Origin: Yinghuangia aomiensis
Lineage (GTDB): Bacteria; Actinomycetota; Actinomycetes; Streptomycetales; Streptomycetaceae
Direction: 5' to 3'
NCBI RefSeq assembly: GCF_039542225.1
Contig: NZ_BAABHS010000016.1
Span: 1 to 64,000 of the forward strand
DNA length: 64,000 nucleotides
This document shows, piece after piece, positions 32,993-40,843 of the stretch; positions within the stretch are counted from its first letter, which is position 1, and each line of letters opens with the position of its first letter. Both the position numbers and the translations under genes were made by a program. The notes under the pieces are model-generated. The model saw only the letters and a list, made by a program, of their open reading frames with translations. It was not told where the DNA came from and did not search any database.

Positions 32993-33670
32993 ATGATCGA
33001 CGCGATGACCTCGTCCGGCCCGGTGCGCCTGGTGATCTTCGATTGCGACGGGGTGCTCGTCGATTCGGAGCGGATCGCGGTGCGGGTGCAGCGCGAGGTG
33101 CTGGCGGGCATGGGGTGGCCGTTGGACGACGGGGAGATCGTCCGGCGTTTCATCGGGCGCTCGGCGCAGTCGATCGGTGCGATCGTCGAGGAGCAGTTGG
33201 GGGACGGCGCGGGTGCGCGGTGGGACGAGTGGTTCCATCGGCGGCACCGCGAGGAGGTCGACGCGGGTCTGCCGCTGGTGGACGGGATCGCCGACGCACT
33301 CGACGGGATCCTGCCGCATGTGGCGACGTGTATCGCGTCGGGCGGGGATCACGTGAAGATGCGGCACACGTTGGGTGTGACCGGGCTGTGGCCGCGGTTC
33401 GAGGGCCGGATCTTCAGCTCGACGGAGGTGGCGCGCGGCAAGCCGGCGCCGGATGTGTTCTTGTACGCGGCGGAGCGGATGGGTGTCGATCCGGCGGCGT
33501 GTGTGGTGATCGAGGACAGTCGGTTCGGGGTGGAGGCGGCTCGCGCGGCGGGGATGCGGGCGTTCGGTTTCGCGGGCGGCCTGACGCCGGGGGAGCGGTT
33601 GGTGGGGCCGGACACGACGGTGTTCCACGACATGCGGGAGCTGCCGAAGCTGCTGGGGTTCGCCGCCTGA
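32993..33670 (+). CDS. HAD-superfamily hydrolase (beta-phosphoglucomutase/phosphatase type)
   Basis: A 225-residue HAD enzyme. Motif I is DCDGVLVDSE with the nucleophile Asp and acid Asp, motif II is in CIASGGD, motif III is the Lys in RGKPAPDVF, and motif IV is VIEDSRFGVEAA. The cap is the alpha-helical type found in phosphoglycolate phosphatase and beta-phosphoglucomutase relatives. Two ATG codons are possible, at 32993 and 33005; the first is listed. The exact phosphorylated substrate cannot be told from sequence. Confidence 0.9.
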   Translation: MIDAMTSSGPVRLVIFDCDGVLVDSERIAVRVQREVLAGMGWPLDDGEIVRRFIGRSAQSIGAIVEEQLGDGAGARWDEWFHRRHREEVDAGLPLVDGIADALDGILPHVATCIASGGDHVKMRHTLGVTGLWPRFEGRIFSSTEVARGKPAPDVFLYAAERMGVDPAACVVIEDSRFGVEAARAAGMRAFGFAGGLTPGERLVGPDTTVFHDMRELPKLLGFAA

Positions 33671-33981
33671 GCGTCCGTCGGCGGGCAGTGGTGCGCGTAT
33701 CCGCCCGAAGTGGGCGCGCCGGCCGTCGACTTCGTTGGTGGGCTGCGGGTGGCTGCCGGGTCCGGAAGGGGGGATGCCGGCACGGCGGGGGTGACCGTCG
33801 GCGCCGTGCGGACGGAGTGCACGGACATCGTGCCCATGGTCGGCATCGTGTGGTGCTGTCCCGTCCGCGCACCGTCCGGAGCAAATGCCGGGTGCGTGTG
33901 CGCGAGCCCGCCTAGGCATGAAAACGTGACTCCGACAGCACCCAGGGGTGGGGCTCGGAACGTGAACAAGGGGCGGGCGCG
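33671..33981. other. Intergenic region, no gene recognised
   Basis: A 311-bp gap between the HAD gene and the first ATP-grasp gene. No coding frame with family similarity was found on either strand. It includes an AT-richer spot, GGCATGAAAACGTGACTCC near 33914-33932, which could hold the promoter of the ATP-grasp genes, and AACAAGGGG just before their TTG start. Confidence 0.4.
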
Positions 33982-34896
33982 TTGAGGCTTTGTTTTCTCG
34001 TCGAGGACCAGTACCGGCACGACGGAATGCCGCTGGCGGTCGTACGCAGACTCCGGACCTGGGGCCACCGAATCGACGTCGTCGAACCCGGCCGCGGCAT
34101 CGTCGACCTCGACGCCCTCCTGGCCCGCGGCCACGACGCCTGGGTCCTCAAAACCGTCTCCGGCGGCCCCGGCCTCAGCCTCTTCGACGCCGCCGCGGCC
34201 GTCGGCATCACCACCATCAACGACGCCCGCGCCGTCCATACCGTCCGCGACAAAGCCGTCGGCGCGGCCCTCGCCCGCCGCCACGGACTCCCGTTCCCGG
34301 AAACCCGGTTCGCCGCCTCCGCCGCCCTCCTCGGCGAACTCGACACGGCCGGCGGCCCGCTCGTCGTCAAACCCGTCGCGGGCAACAGCGGCCGCGCCGT
34401 CCACCTCGTCCGCAACCCCCGCGACCTCGACACCGTCCGCCGCGAACTCCGCGACGAAGGCTTCCTCCTCGTCCAGCCGTACGTCCCCAACCCCGGCGTC
34501 GACTACAAGGTGTACAGCCTCGGCGGCGACCTCCACGCCACCGTCCGCACCTCCCCGTTGCACCCCGACCGCCGCATCACCGCCCGCGAAGTGCCCCTCC
34601 CCGACGACCTCGCCCAAGCCGTCACCCGCATCGGCGAGGTCTACGGCCTCGACCTCTTCGGCGTCGACGCGGTCGAAGGCCCCGACGGCTGGACCATCGT
34701 CGACGTCAACGACTTCCCCAGCTTCCGCGCCGTCCCGGACGCGGTCGCGCGCGTGGCATCCACCGTGCTGCGCCTGGCCGATGCGGCGCGGGGCACGGAA
34801 CTGCCGCCCGGTGGCGGTGGCGTGGCAACGGGCACGGTCGGCGGAGGGACGACGGTCCGGGCGGCCGTGGCGGCGGGGCGCAAGGTGCGGGCGTGA
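33982..34896 (+). CDS. ATP-grasp ligase, RimK/LysX-like
   Basis: A 304-residue ATP-grasp enzyme. After an N-terminal pre-ATP-grasp domain (MRLCFLVEDQYRHDGMPL), the ATP-binding part shows PLVVKPVAGNSGRAVHLV (P-loop-like Lys and Gly loop), FLLVQPYVP and the magnesium-binding end WTIVDVNDFPSF. The start is an unusual TTG at 33982, preceded by AAGGGG; it matches the family N-terminus. The Gly/Val-rich tail of about 35 residues is unusual. Such ligases attach amino acids to carboxylates, for example in peptide tailoring. A second ATP-grasp gene follows at 35015 with a coupled 41-codon frame between. Confidence 0.82.
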   Translation: MRLCFLVEDQYRHDGMPLAVVRRLRTWGHRIDVVEPGRGIVDLDALLARGHDAWVLKTVSGGPGLSLFDAAAAVGITTINDARAVHTVRDKAVGAALARRHGLPFPETRFAASAALLGELDTAGGPLVVKPVAGNSGRAVHLVRNPRDLDTVRRELRDEGFLLVQPYVPNPGVDYKVYSLGGDLHATVRTSPLHPDRRITAREVPLPDDLAQAVTRIGEVYGLDLFGVDAVEGPDGWTIVDVNDFPSFRAVPDAVARVASTVLRLADAARGTELPPGGGGVATGTVGGGTTVRAAVAAGRKVRA

Positions 34897-35018
34897 GCGG
34901 GAGAGTGGCGGGTGGCGTGGTGGCCATCCGTCGGCTCGGCGACGGTCGCCACCCTGCCGGTGCCCGCTCGGCCCCGGCGCACGCCGTGGTTGCCGTCGAC
35001 CGCAAGGCGTGCGCGTGA
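34893..35018 (+). CDS. Possible 41-residue peptide bridging the two ATP-grasp genes
   Basis: A GTG at 34893 overlaps the stop of the first ATP-grasp gene (GTGA). The frame runs 41 codons to a TGA (35016-35018) that is itself overlapped by the GTG start of the second ATP-grasp gene (35015). The product would start VSGRVAGGVVAIRRLGDG and end VVAVDRKACA. It matches no family I know, and in GC-rich DNA such a frame can arise by chance. The 4-bp overlaps at both ends are the only real support. If translated it could be a small coupled partner or substrate of the ligases (speculative). Confidence 0.3.
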   Translation: MSGRVAGGVVAIRRLGDGRHPAGARSAPAHAVVAVDRKACA

Positions 35019-36271
35019 CCGCCCTCCCCGTCGTCCGCGTCATCAGTGACCGGCCGAACCACCCCACCCTGGCGGCGTTCGCGCGGCTGGTGGCGGGGGA
35101 GGCAGTCTCGGGCAGCGGGCGCGTCGGCGTCGGCGGTGATCGCGATCGAGCGGCCGATGCCTCCGGGACCGGCATGCTCGTCGACTCGCCCGCCGCGTGG
35201 TCGCTGCAGGGACCAGGACTGCGCGGAATCGCCCGAGCCGGCGGGGTGATCGGGGCGCCTGGCGACCCTGACGGCCTGCATCCTGGTGTGCCGCAAGCAG
35301 CGCCCCTGGGTGATGCGTTGCCGCGACTCCCCGCCGCCGTTCCCCGCGCCCGTGATCCGCGCGTGGGTCAACGGGCGCGCTGCGCGGTCGAGTTCGTCCA
35401 CCCGCGGGAACCGTTCACGGGGCACGATGCGGCCGTCCTCTATCTCCTCAAGTCCCGTGAGGGCGACGCGTTGCGGCTCGCGCGGAGGGCCGAAGCCCAG
35501 GGTGTCCGCGTGGTCAACTCGGCGGCGGCTACCGAGGCCTGTCTTGATCGGGTGGCCATGGCGCGGGTCGCGCAGGGTGCGGGGCTGCCGTTCCCGGTGA
35601 CGGTGGCGTTTGCGGGGCGGCAGGGTGTGGTCGAGTGGGCCGAAGAGCGGGCGGGGGAGTCGCGGCGGTTCGTGCTCAAGAGCCGGCACAGTGGTCGGAG
35701 CAACCCCGTACCGGTCGTCGGCAAGCCCCGCGAGCTTGCCGCTGCTGCTGCGGCGTGGGCCGACGAGCCGCTGGTCGTCCAGGACTTCGCGGACGGGGAC
35801 GGGTGGGACCACAAGTTCTGGGTGATCGGCGACCGCGTGTTTGCGGGGCTGCGGTTGCCGCCGGTGGGCGTGGCGGGGGCCTCGGAGCGCCCGGCTTCGC
35901 CGACCGCCCGCGGGGCGTCGGGACTTGCGTCGACGGCCGAGCCTGCGGAGCCTGCCGACGCCGTCGACTCCGGTCACCGCGTCGACCACCCACCCGCCGC
36001 CAAGCGCACCGTCGAACTCCCCCCGGACGCGGTGCCCCCGGACTGGTCCGCCCTCGTCCGCCGCGTCGGTGACGCTTTCGGGTTGTCCGTCTACGGCGTC
36101 GACCTGCTGGCCGCCCCGGTCGGGCCGGTCATCGTCGACGTCAACGCCTTCCCCGGCTTCCAAGGCGTGACCGGAGCCCCGGAAGCCTTGGCCGAGCTGG
36201 CGGCCGAGATCGTCGCGGCCGCCGAGTCGCGCGGGGGAGCGGGGCAGCCGACGGCTGCCCCGCTCCCCTGA
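35015..36271 (+). CDS. Second ATP-grasp domain protein with low-complexity insertions
   Basis: A 418-residue ATP-grasp homologue. Recognisable parts are VRVISDRPNHPTLAAFARLV, then DAAVLYLLKSREGDALRLAR, RVVNSAAATEACLDRVAMAR, RRFVLKSRHSGRSNPV (ATP-binding Lys), PLVVQDF, KFWVIGDRVFAGLRL and the metal-binding VIVDVNAFPGFQGV. Two Gly/Ala/Pro-rich stretches interrupt it, at about residues 30-120 and 290-335; they have weaker third-position bias and may be disordered expansions or old frameshifted DNA. Start is the GTG at 35015 (35009 possible), with no clear ribosome-binding site, suggesting coupling. Product unknown. Confidence 0.75.
   Translation: MTALPVVRVISDRPNHPTLAAFARLVAGEAVSGSGRVGVGGDRDRAADASGTGMLVDSPAAWSLQGPGLRGIARAGGVIGAPGDPDGLHPGVPQAAPLGDALPRLPAAVPRARDPRVGQRARCAVEFVHPREPFTGHDAAVLYLLKSREGDALRLARRAEAQGVRVVNSAAATEACLDRVAMARVAQGAGLPFPVTVAFAGRQGVVEWAEERAGESRRFVLKSRHSGRSNPVPVVGKPRELAAAAAAWADEPLVVQDFADGDGWDHKFWVIGDRVFAGLRLPPVGVAGASERPASPTARGASGLASTAEPAEPADAVDSGHRVDHPPAAKRTVELPPDAVPPDWSALVRRVGDAFGLSVYGVDLLAAPVGPVIVDVNAFPGFQGVTGAPEALAELAAEIVAAAESRGGAGQPTAAPLP
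36234..36268 (+). terminator. 16-bp-stem hairpin ending at the stop codon of the second ATP-grasp gene
   Basis: GGGGAGCGGGGCAGCC (36234-36249) pairs perfectly with GGCTGCCCCGCTCCCC (36253-36268) around GAC. The TGA stop follows at once (36269-36271). The stem therefore encodes the last residues of the protein. It lies before the convergent EamA gene and could terminate either transcript. Confidence 0.65.
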
Positions 36272-36321
36272 CCGGCGCCCTCACCCGTCCGGTAAAACGG
36301 CGTCGGCAAACGAGGGCGCCC

Positions 36322-37230
36322 CTACTCCCGGGTCAGGACCGCCAACGCCGCCCCGACCACTGCCATCCCGCTCCACGACAGCACCGACAGCTGCTCTCCG
36401 AGCACCACGACCCCCAGCACCGCGGCCGCGGCCGGCTCGGCGAGGGTCAGAGCCGTGGCGACCGACGCCGTGGTGTGGCGCAGGCCGAGGCCGAACAAGG
36501 TGTAGGCGATGCACGTCGTCAGTACCGACAAATGCAGGGCCACCGCCACTCCGCGCCCGGTGGTGAGCCAGCCGCCGTCGGCAACGACCAGTGGCAGGAC
36601 CAGCAGCGCCGCGCCGCCGAACATGACGGCCAGCCCCGGGCGCGCCGGGTGGCCGCGGGCGATGAGGCGCGCGCCGACGGTGGCGTACACCGCGTACGAC
36701 AGCCCCGCCGCCAAAGCGAGCCCAACCCCGAGCGCGTCCACCCCCGCGCCGCCGCCCGGACGGCCGAGCACCAGCAGCGTGCAGCCGCCGGCCGCGGCCG
36801 CGGTCGCCGCCCACCGGCGCCAACCCGCCGCGGTACGTTCCAGCAGCCCCGCGAACACCGGCGCCGAACCCAGCGCGACCACGGTGGCGACCGCGACGCC
36901 CGTGCGCGCCACCGCCGGATAGAACGTCAGCGGGTATCCGGCCACCGCGACCGCACCCGCCGCGAGCGCCGTCCGCGCCCGCCGCGAGGACCCGCGGACC
37001 ACGGCGAGTGTGCCGCGCGTCGTCAGCACCAGCAGGAGACCGCCGAACACCAGCCCGGCACAGCCCACCGCAGCCGGGTGCGCGCCGTCCGGCGCGAAGG
37101 ACGACACCGTGCCGGTGCTGCCCCACAGCAGGCACGCCACCAGGATCGGCAGCGGTCCGCGGGCGAACACCGTCCAGGCGCCGGGACGTTCGAGAGAAGA
37201 AGAGAGCGAGGGAGATACGCGTGTCGACAC
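36322..37230 (-). CDS. DMT-superfamily (EamA) transporter
   Basis: A 302-residue membrane protein with about ten helices in two EamA repeats. It starts with a Ser-rich cytosolic tail and LPILVACLLWGSTGTVSSFAP (helix 1), and ends the second repeat with LAEPAAAAVLGVVVLGEQLSVLSWSGMAVV, the typical closing motif. The GTG at 37228-37230 follows GGAAGG; an ATG 14 codons upstream is an alternative. It probably exports a metabolite. No adjacent regulator is visible, and it converges with the ATP-grasp genes. Confidence 0.88.
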   Translation of the reverse strand: MSTRVSPSLSSSLERPGAWTVFARGPLPILVACLLWGSTGTVSSFAPDGAHPAAVGCAGLVFGGLLLVLTTRGTLAVVRGSSRRARTALAAGAVAVAGYPLTFYPAVARTGVAVATVVALGSAPVFAGLLERTAAGWRRWAATAAAAGGCTLLVLGRPGGGAGVDALGVGLALAAGLSYAVYATVGARLIARGHPARPGLAVMFGGAALLVLPLVVADGGWLTTGRGVAVALHLSVLTTCIAYTLFGLGLRHTTASVATALTLAEPAAAAVLGVVVLGEQLSVLSWSGMAVVGAALAVLTRE

Positions 37231-37471
37231 GCCGTGACCTTCCGATTCCGAAGCGAGGAGAAAAACCGGCATCGAAACGGGCGCACGGCAAAGCGAACCC
37301 CGCACTCGGCGGGGTACCTGCGAGGCGAAGCCGCGGCGCCCTAGAAGGCGACCGGCGGCGGGGTGCTGGTGCGGGACACGCGCGGGTCGGGCATGGGGTC
37401 AGCGTAGCGCGGGGGGTGGCGGCGCAGCCGTGGATTTCCCGGACGCCGCCGGCCGACGGGGACCGGGCCGG

Positions 37472-38050
37472 TCACACCGGCGTGAGCGGGGTGTGCGGCC
37501 GCGCGGGTAGCTCGACGGCGATCGGGTCGCCAGGTGCGATGTCGCCTCCGGTCAGGACGATGCCCATGATGCCGCCGAGGCGCACCACGTTCCCGTCCGC
37601 GTCGCGCGGGGTCAGCCGCTTCATCAGGCCGTCCGAGAAGCCGTTGATCTGCCCGCAAGGGTTGCGCAGGCCGGTCACCTCGACCACCGCGTCCGGCCCG
37701 ATCCGCAGCAGCGTGCCGGTGGGCAGGCCGAGCAGGTCGACGCCGCGGGTCGTGATGTTCTCGCCGAGTTGCCCGGCCTCGACCGGGTGGCCTTCGGTGC
37801 GGAGTTCCTCGTGCAGTTCGTCGTGCATGAGGTGGACCTGCCGCAGATTCGGCTGACTCGGGTCGCGGGCCACCCGCGAACGGTGCTTGACCGTGACACC
37901 CGCGTGCACGTCGCCTTCGACGCCGAGCCCGGCGAGGAGCCGGATCCGGCCGCGGTTCGGCTTGGAGAACGAGTACTCCGGGTTGCTGCTCACGGCCTTC
38001 ACCGTGCCGACCGGTGTCGGTACGGCGTCGGCGGCGTTCGGCGTGGTCAT
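37472..38050 (-). CDS. MOSC domain-containing protein
   Basis: A 192-residue protein with one MOSC (molybdenum-cofactor sulfurase C-terminal) domain. Segments GVEGDVHAGVTVKHRSRVARDP, LGENITTRGVDLLGLPTGTLLRIG and TGLRNPCGQINGF are diagnostic; the Cys in NPCGQI is the conserved one thought to handle sulfur or molybdenum cofactor. Stand-alone MOSC proteins may act in Moco maturation or N-hydroxylated-compound detoxification (family knowledge). Start at the ATG 38048-38050. The next gene upstream on this strand ends 84 bp away. Confidence 0.92.
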   Translation of the reverse strand: MTTPNAADAVPTPVGTVKAVSSNPEYSFSKPNRGRIRLLAGLGVEGDVHAGVTVKHRSRVARDPSQPNLRQVHLMHDELHEELRTEGHPVEAGQLGENITTRGVDLLGLPTGTLLRIGPDAVVEVTGLRNPCGQINGFSDGLMKRLTPRDADGNVVRLGGIMGIVLTGGDIAPGDPIAVELPARPHTPLTPV

Positions 38051-38134
38051 CGGTCCCCTTCACGACGGGTACGCGGGCCGGACGGGCGTCCGCGCGCTTG
38101 CCGAGGTGGTGGTCGTCCTGCCCGCCCACGGCCA

Positions 38135-38677
38135 TCATGCCGGATGGCGGTCCGGCTCCTCGCGCCAATATCCCGTGGGAGAGGCCGCCGCGCCGGGCGC
38201 GGGGTGGGGCGTCGTCTCGTCGTCCGAGGCATCCCCTTCCGGGCTGTCCGCCGATGCCGACACCGTCCCCGATGCCGACACCGTCCCCGAGTCCGACGCC
38301 GACGCCGATGACGCCTCCGTCAACGACGCGGCGAGCGCCATGGCGAGCACCGCCGCCCGCTGCGCCTCGACCGCGGCCTCGCGCAGCCCCTCGCCGCGCC
38401 GGGTGCGGGACGCGCGTTCGGGCGGCAGCGCGGCGCGGATCGCGGCGACGGCGGCGGCGAGGTCGGCGGCGGCGGTGCGGGCCGCGCGGGCGGTTTCCCG
38501 GTCCGGGTCCGGCGGCGGGGGAGCCGCGTCGGGGTCCGTCGCGCGGCGTTTGCGGTAGGCGCGTACCCGGCACGCGTCGGAGCAGTACTGGCGGGGCCTG
38601 CCGCGCCACAGCCGTGCGGGGGAGTCCAGCCCCGAGTTGGCGGCGTCGATTGCGCCGCCGCATTCCGTGCACACCAT
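38135..38677 (-). CDS. Small zinc-ribbon-like hypothetical protein with acidic Ser-rich tail
   Basis: A 180-residue protein of unknown function. The N-terminus has four cysteines in a zinc-ribbon pattern: C-x2-C (VCTECGG) and C-x3-C (QYCSDACRVRAYRKRR), which resembles the small CGNR/HNH-adjacent zinc knuckles found in streptomycete proteins. A helical Ala-rich middle (about 60-120) is followed by a low-complexity acidic Ser/Ala/Asp tail with repeated SASGTVSASA-like units. Start at the ATG 38675-38677. It lies upstream of the MOSC gene, possibly in one transcript. Confidence 0.65.
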   Translation of the reverse strand: MVCTECGGAIDAANSGLDSPARLWRGRPRQYCSDACRVRAYRKRRATDPDAAPPPPDPDRETARAARTAAADLAAAVAAIRAALPPERASRTRRGEGLREAAVEAQRAAVLAMALAASLTEASSASASDSGTVSASGTVSASADSPEGDASDDETTPHPAPGAAASPTGYWREEPDRHPA

Positions 38678-38806
38678 GCCGCCGAGCCTACGGCGGGATC
38701 CCGACTGTCAAGATCGCCGGAGACGGCCTAGCATCACCGGAGTCGCGGCCGGGCCGCGCACCGGCGCCAAGTCGGCGCCGTACGCCACGAGTTCAGGGGG
38801 ACACCG

Positions 38807-39610
38807 ATGGCCGAGGAACACCCGACCGGGCACGGCGCCGGGGATCCGGAGCAGCCCAGCATCGCCCGCGTCTACGACGCGATGCTCGGCGGCACCGACA
38901 ACTTCCCCGCGGACCGCGCGGTCGCCGCGAAGATCCAGAGCGTCCTCCCGATCAGCAAGGAGAACGCCTGGCGGCAGCGCGAACTCCTGGCGCGCGGCGT
39001 CCGCCACCTGGCGAACGAGGGTATCGACCAGTTCCTCGACCTGGGGTCGGGCCTGCCGACCGTGCAGAACACCCACCAGATCGTCCAGGCCCTCAACCCC
39101 GACGCGCGCGTCGTGTACGTCGACAACGATCCGGCGGTGTTCGCGCGCGGCCGCGTGCTGCTCGCGGACGACCCGCGCAGCGCGGTCGTCACCGCCGACC
39201 TGCGCGACGTCGACGTGGTCCTGGACCATCCCGAGGTGTGCGCACTCGTCGACTTCGACCGGCCGGTCGGGCTCTTGATGGTCGGTGTCCTGCACCACTT
39301 CGCGGACGCCGACGACCCGGGCGGCGTCGTCAAGCGCTACCTGGACGCCGTCCCGTCCGGCAGCCGTCTGTTCCTCACCCACTTCCGGGCGAACCCGCCG
39401 GTCAGCGACGACCTCGAGAAGGTGTTCCTGACCATGCTCGGCAGCGGCCGGTTCCGCACGCAGACCGAGATCGAGGCGTACTTCGACGGCCTGGTCCTCG
39501 ACGAGCCCGGCGTCGTCGCCATGCCGCTGTGGAAGCCGGACGGACCGGTCGCGGTCCCGCTCGACACCTCCGGCGAGATGATCGCGGCGGGAAGCGGCCG
39601 CAAGCCCTGA
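38807..39610 (+). CDS. SAM-dependent methyltransferase (DUF574 / Methyltransf_19 type)
   Basis: A 267-residue protein of the actinomycete-specific S-adenosyl-methyltransferase family formerly DUF574. Diagnostic segments are SIARVYDAMLGGTDNFPADRAV, ENAWRQRELLARGVRHLANEGIDQFLDLGSGLPT (SAM motif I), RVVYVDNDP and a C-terminal GRFRTQTEIEAYFDGL. The ATG at 38807 follows AGGGGGACACCG. Streptomycetes carry many paralogues of this family, and their substrates are mostly unknown. It stands alone between divergent and hypothetical genes. Confidence 0.93.
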   Translation: MAEEHPTGHGAGDPEQPSIARVYDAMLGGTDNFPADRAVAAKIQSVLPISKENAWRQRELLARGVRHLANEGIDQFLDLGSGLPTVQNTHQIVQALNPDARVVYVDNDPAVFARGRVLLADDPRSAVVTADLRDVDVVLDHPEVCALVDFDRPVGLLMVGVLHHFADADDPGGVVKRYLDAVPSGSRLFLTHFRANPPVSDDLEKVFLTMLGSGRFRTQTEIEAYFDGLVLDEPGVVAMPLWKPDGPVAVPLDTSGEMIAAGSGRKP

Positions 39611-39819
39611 CCACCGCGCGACGGGCCCGTCGTCCGACGGAGGAACACCGGGCCGGCAACGGCCGATCGGCGCCGCCACGGTGCCGATCGGCCGCGGACG
39701 CTAAGCCAATTGGTGTATCAATCGGGCAAAAAGCGGGTGTTCTGCGGCGGGAGCGCACCGAATCGGCATGTGATGGACGTGCGGATCCATTCCGGACCGC
39801 TTGTCTGCAGGAGGCCTTC

Positions 39820-40350
39820 GTGCGTAAGCCCATCCCGTCGAACCGATCCCGCCGCTCACCGTTCGGTGCGCCGTTCCGCACGCCGCTGCGCACGTCGTTG
39901 GGTGCGGCCGCCGCGACGGCCGTGGCCGCCGGGCTGCTGTGCACGACGCCCGCGACCGCTGCCGTACCGCACCGCGCGGATGCGCCGCCCGGCGCGGCGG
40001 AAACGCGCCGCGTCGACGTCGTGGCACGCGTCGCCGCGTTCTGGGACCAGTACAAGTCCGCGGTCCTGGGCACCAACCCGGACATGAACCCGACCGAGGT
40101 CCGCAACGAGTTCCTCACCGCCGACCTCAACGCTCAACTCGACGCCTGGGCCGAACAGAACGGCGCCGACCCGATCTTCCGCGCGCAGAACGTCCCGATC
40201 GGCCGCGCGATCAGCTACGAGGACAGCGGCGCCGGCCACGCGACCGTGATCGTCACCCAGCAGTGGAGCGACGGCAGCTCGAACGACGTCTGGTACAGCG
40301 TGCCGCTCGACGGCTCGCGCATCGACGGCCTGGAGGACCCCCCGGCGTAG
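39820..40350 (+). CDS. Secreted protein of unknown function
   Basis: A 176-residue exported protein. The N-terminal 50 residues form a long Arg-rich signal peptide with the hydrophobic core LGAAAATAVAAGLLCTTPATAAVP. The mature part (VARVAAFWDQYKSAVLGTNPDMNPTEVRNEFLT, then HATVIVTQQWSDGSSNDVWYSVPLDG) resembles small secreted actinomycete proteins with an NTF2-like or DUF-type fold, but no name can be given. The GTG at 39820 follows AGGAGG at ideal spacing. A strong hairpin ends the gene 13 bp after the stop. Confidence 0.8.
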   Translation: MRKPIPSNRSRRSPFGAPFRTPLRTSLGAAAATAVAAGLLCTTPATAAVPHRADAPPGAAETRRVDVVARVAAFWDQYKSAVLGTNPDMNPTEVRNEFLTADLNAQLDAWAEQNGADPIFRAQNVPIGRAISYEDSGAGHATVIVTQQWSDGSSNDVWYSVPLDGSRIDGLEDPPA

Positions 40351-40363
40351 GCGGCAGCCGGTT

Positions 40364-40403
40364 GCCGGGACGGGCTGTCCTGCGGAGGGCAGTCCGTCCC
40401 GGC
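40364..40403 (+). terminator. Imperfect hairpin terminator after the secreted-protein gene
   Basis: GCCGGGACGG (40364-40373) pairs with CCGTCCCGGC (40394-40403). Inside it, CTG/CAG and CC/GG continue the stem around a TGCGGA-like loop. It lies directly after the stop at 40350 and before the small minus-strand gene, so it can serve either side. Confidence 0.6.
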
Positions 40404-40486
40404 TTGGCCGTTGCTCGTCCCGGTTTCCCGTTGTGCTGGTGTTCCCCTGTTCCGCTATTCCGCTTTTGCGCGTCGAGTCGTGCCGG

Positions 40487-40669
40487 TCAGCGGCACGTCC
40501 ACCCGGCATGCCGCGACACTCGGCCGCTGCCGCGGTCCACGCACAGTTCATCGGCGTTGTGGTCGATCCAGTACGCCTGCCCGCGATCGATGAACACGGG
40601 CTGGTTCAGCCGGAACCAGCCGATCCGCGTCGCAAGCAGCAGACGCTCGGCTGTCGTCCGCGTTTCCAT
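40487..40669 (-). CDS. Small hypothetical protein (60 aa)
   Basis: A 60-residue frame starting at the ATG 40667-40669, preceded by AAGGAGTTGCGC, a textbook ribosome-binding site. The sequence METRTTAERLLLATRIGWF and the following VFIDRGQAYWIDHNADELC look like a compact globular mini-protein with a beta hairpin rather than random GC-rich reading. It has two Cys and a balanced charge. I know no family. The 89-codon longer frame upstream lacks any ribosome-binding site. A short tandem repeat lies upstream at 40777-40840. Confidence 0.5.
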   Translation of the reverse strand: METRTTAERLLLATRIGWFRLNQPVFIDRGQAYWIDHNADELCVDRGSGRVSRHAGWTCR

Positions 40670-40776
40670 GCGCAACTCCTTCAACCCGTGGTCGGTAGAG
40701 AATCCTGCCAGTCGGGCAGGCGCATCGGACACTCGATTTTCACGGGCCCGGGCCATGCCCTACGGCGGCTGCCACG

Positions 40777-40840
40777 GGTATTCGACTGTCCGGCTATTCG
40801 ACTACCCGGCTATTCGACTACCCGGCTACTTCGGCTGTCC
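40777..40840. repeat. Short tandem repeat, 16-bp unit GGCTATTCGACTACCC
   Basis: Two exact copies (40792-40807 and 40808-40823) are flanked by degenerate copies at 40777-40791 and 40824-40840, giving about four units. It lies between the GPP34 stop and the start region of the small gene, just after the GPP34 coding end. No function is evident; slipped-strand expansion is likely. Confidence 0.8.
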
Positions 40841-40843
40841 GGT

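Noticed and set aside
33671..33981. Minus-strand frame with a Thr/Pro/Ala-rich product between the HAD and ATP-grasp genes
   Set aside because: No ribosome-binding site, no conserved pattern and continuous with shadow sequence of both flanking genes.
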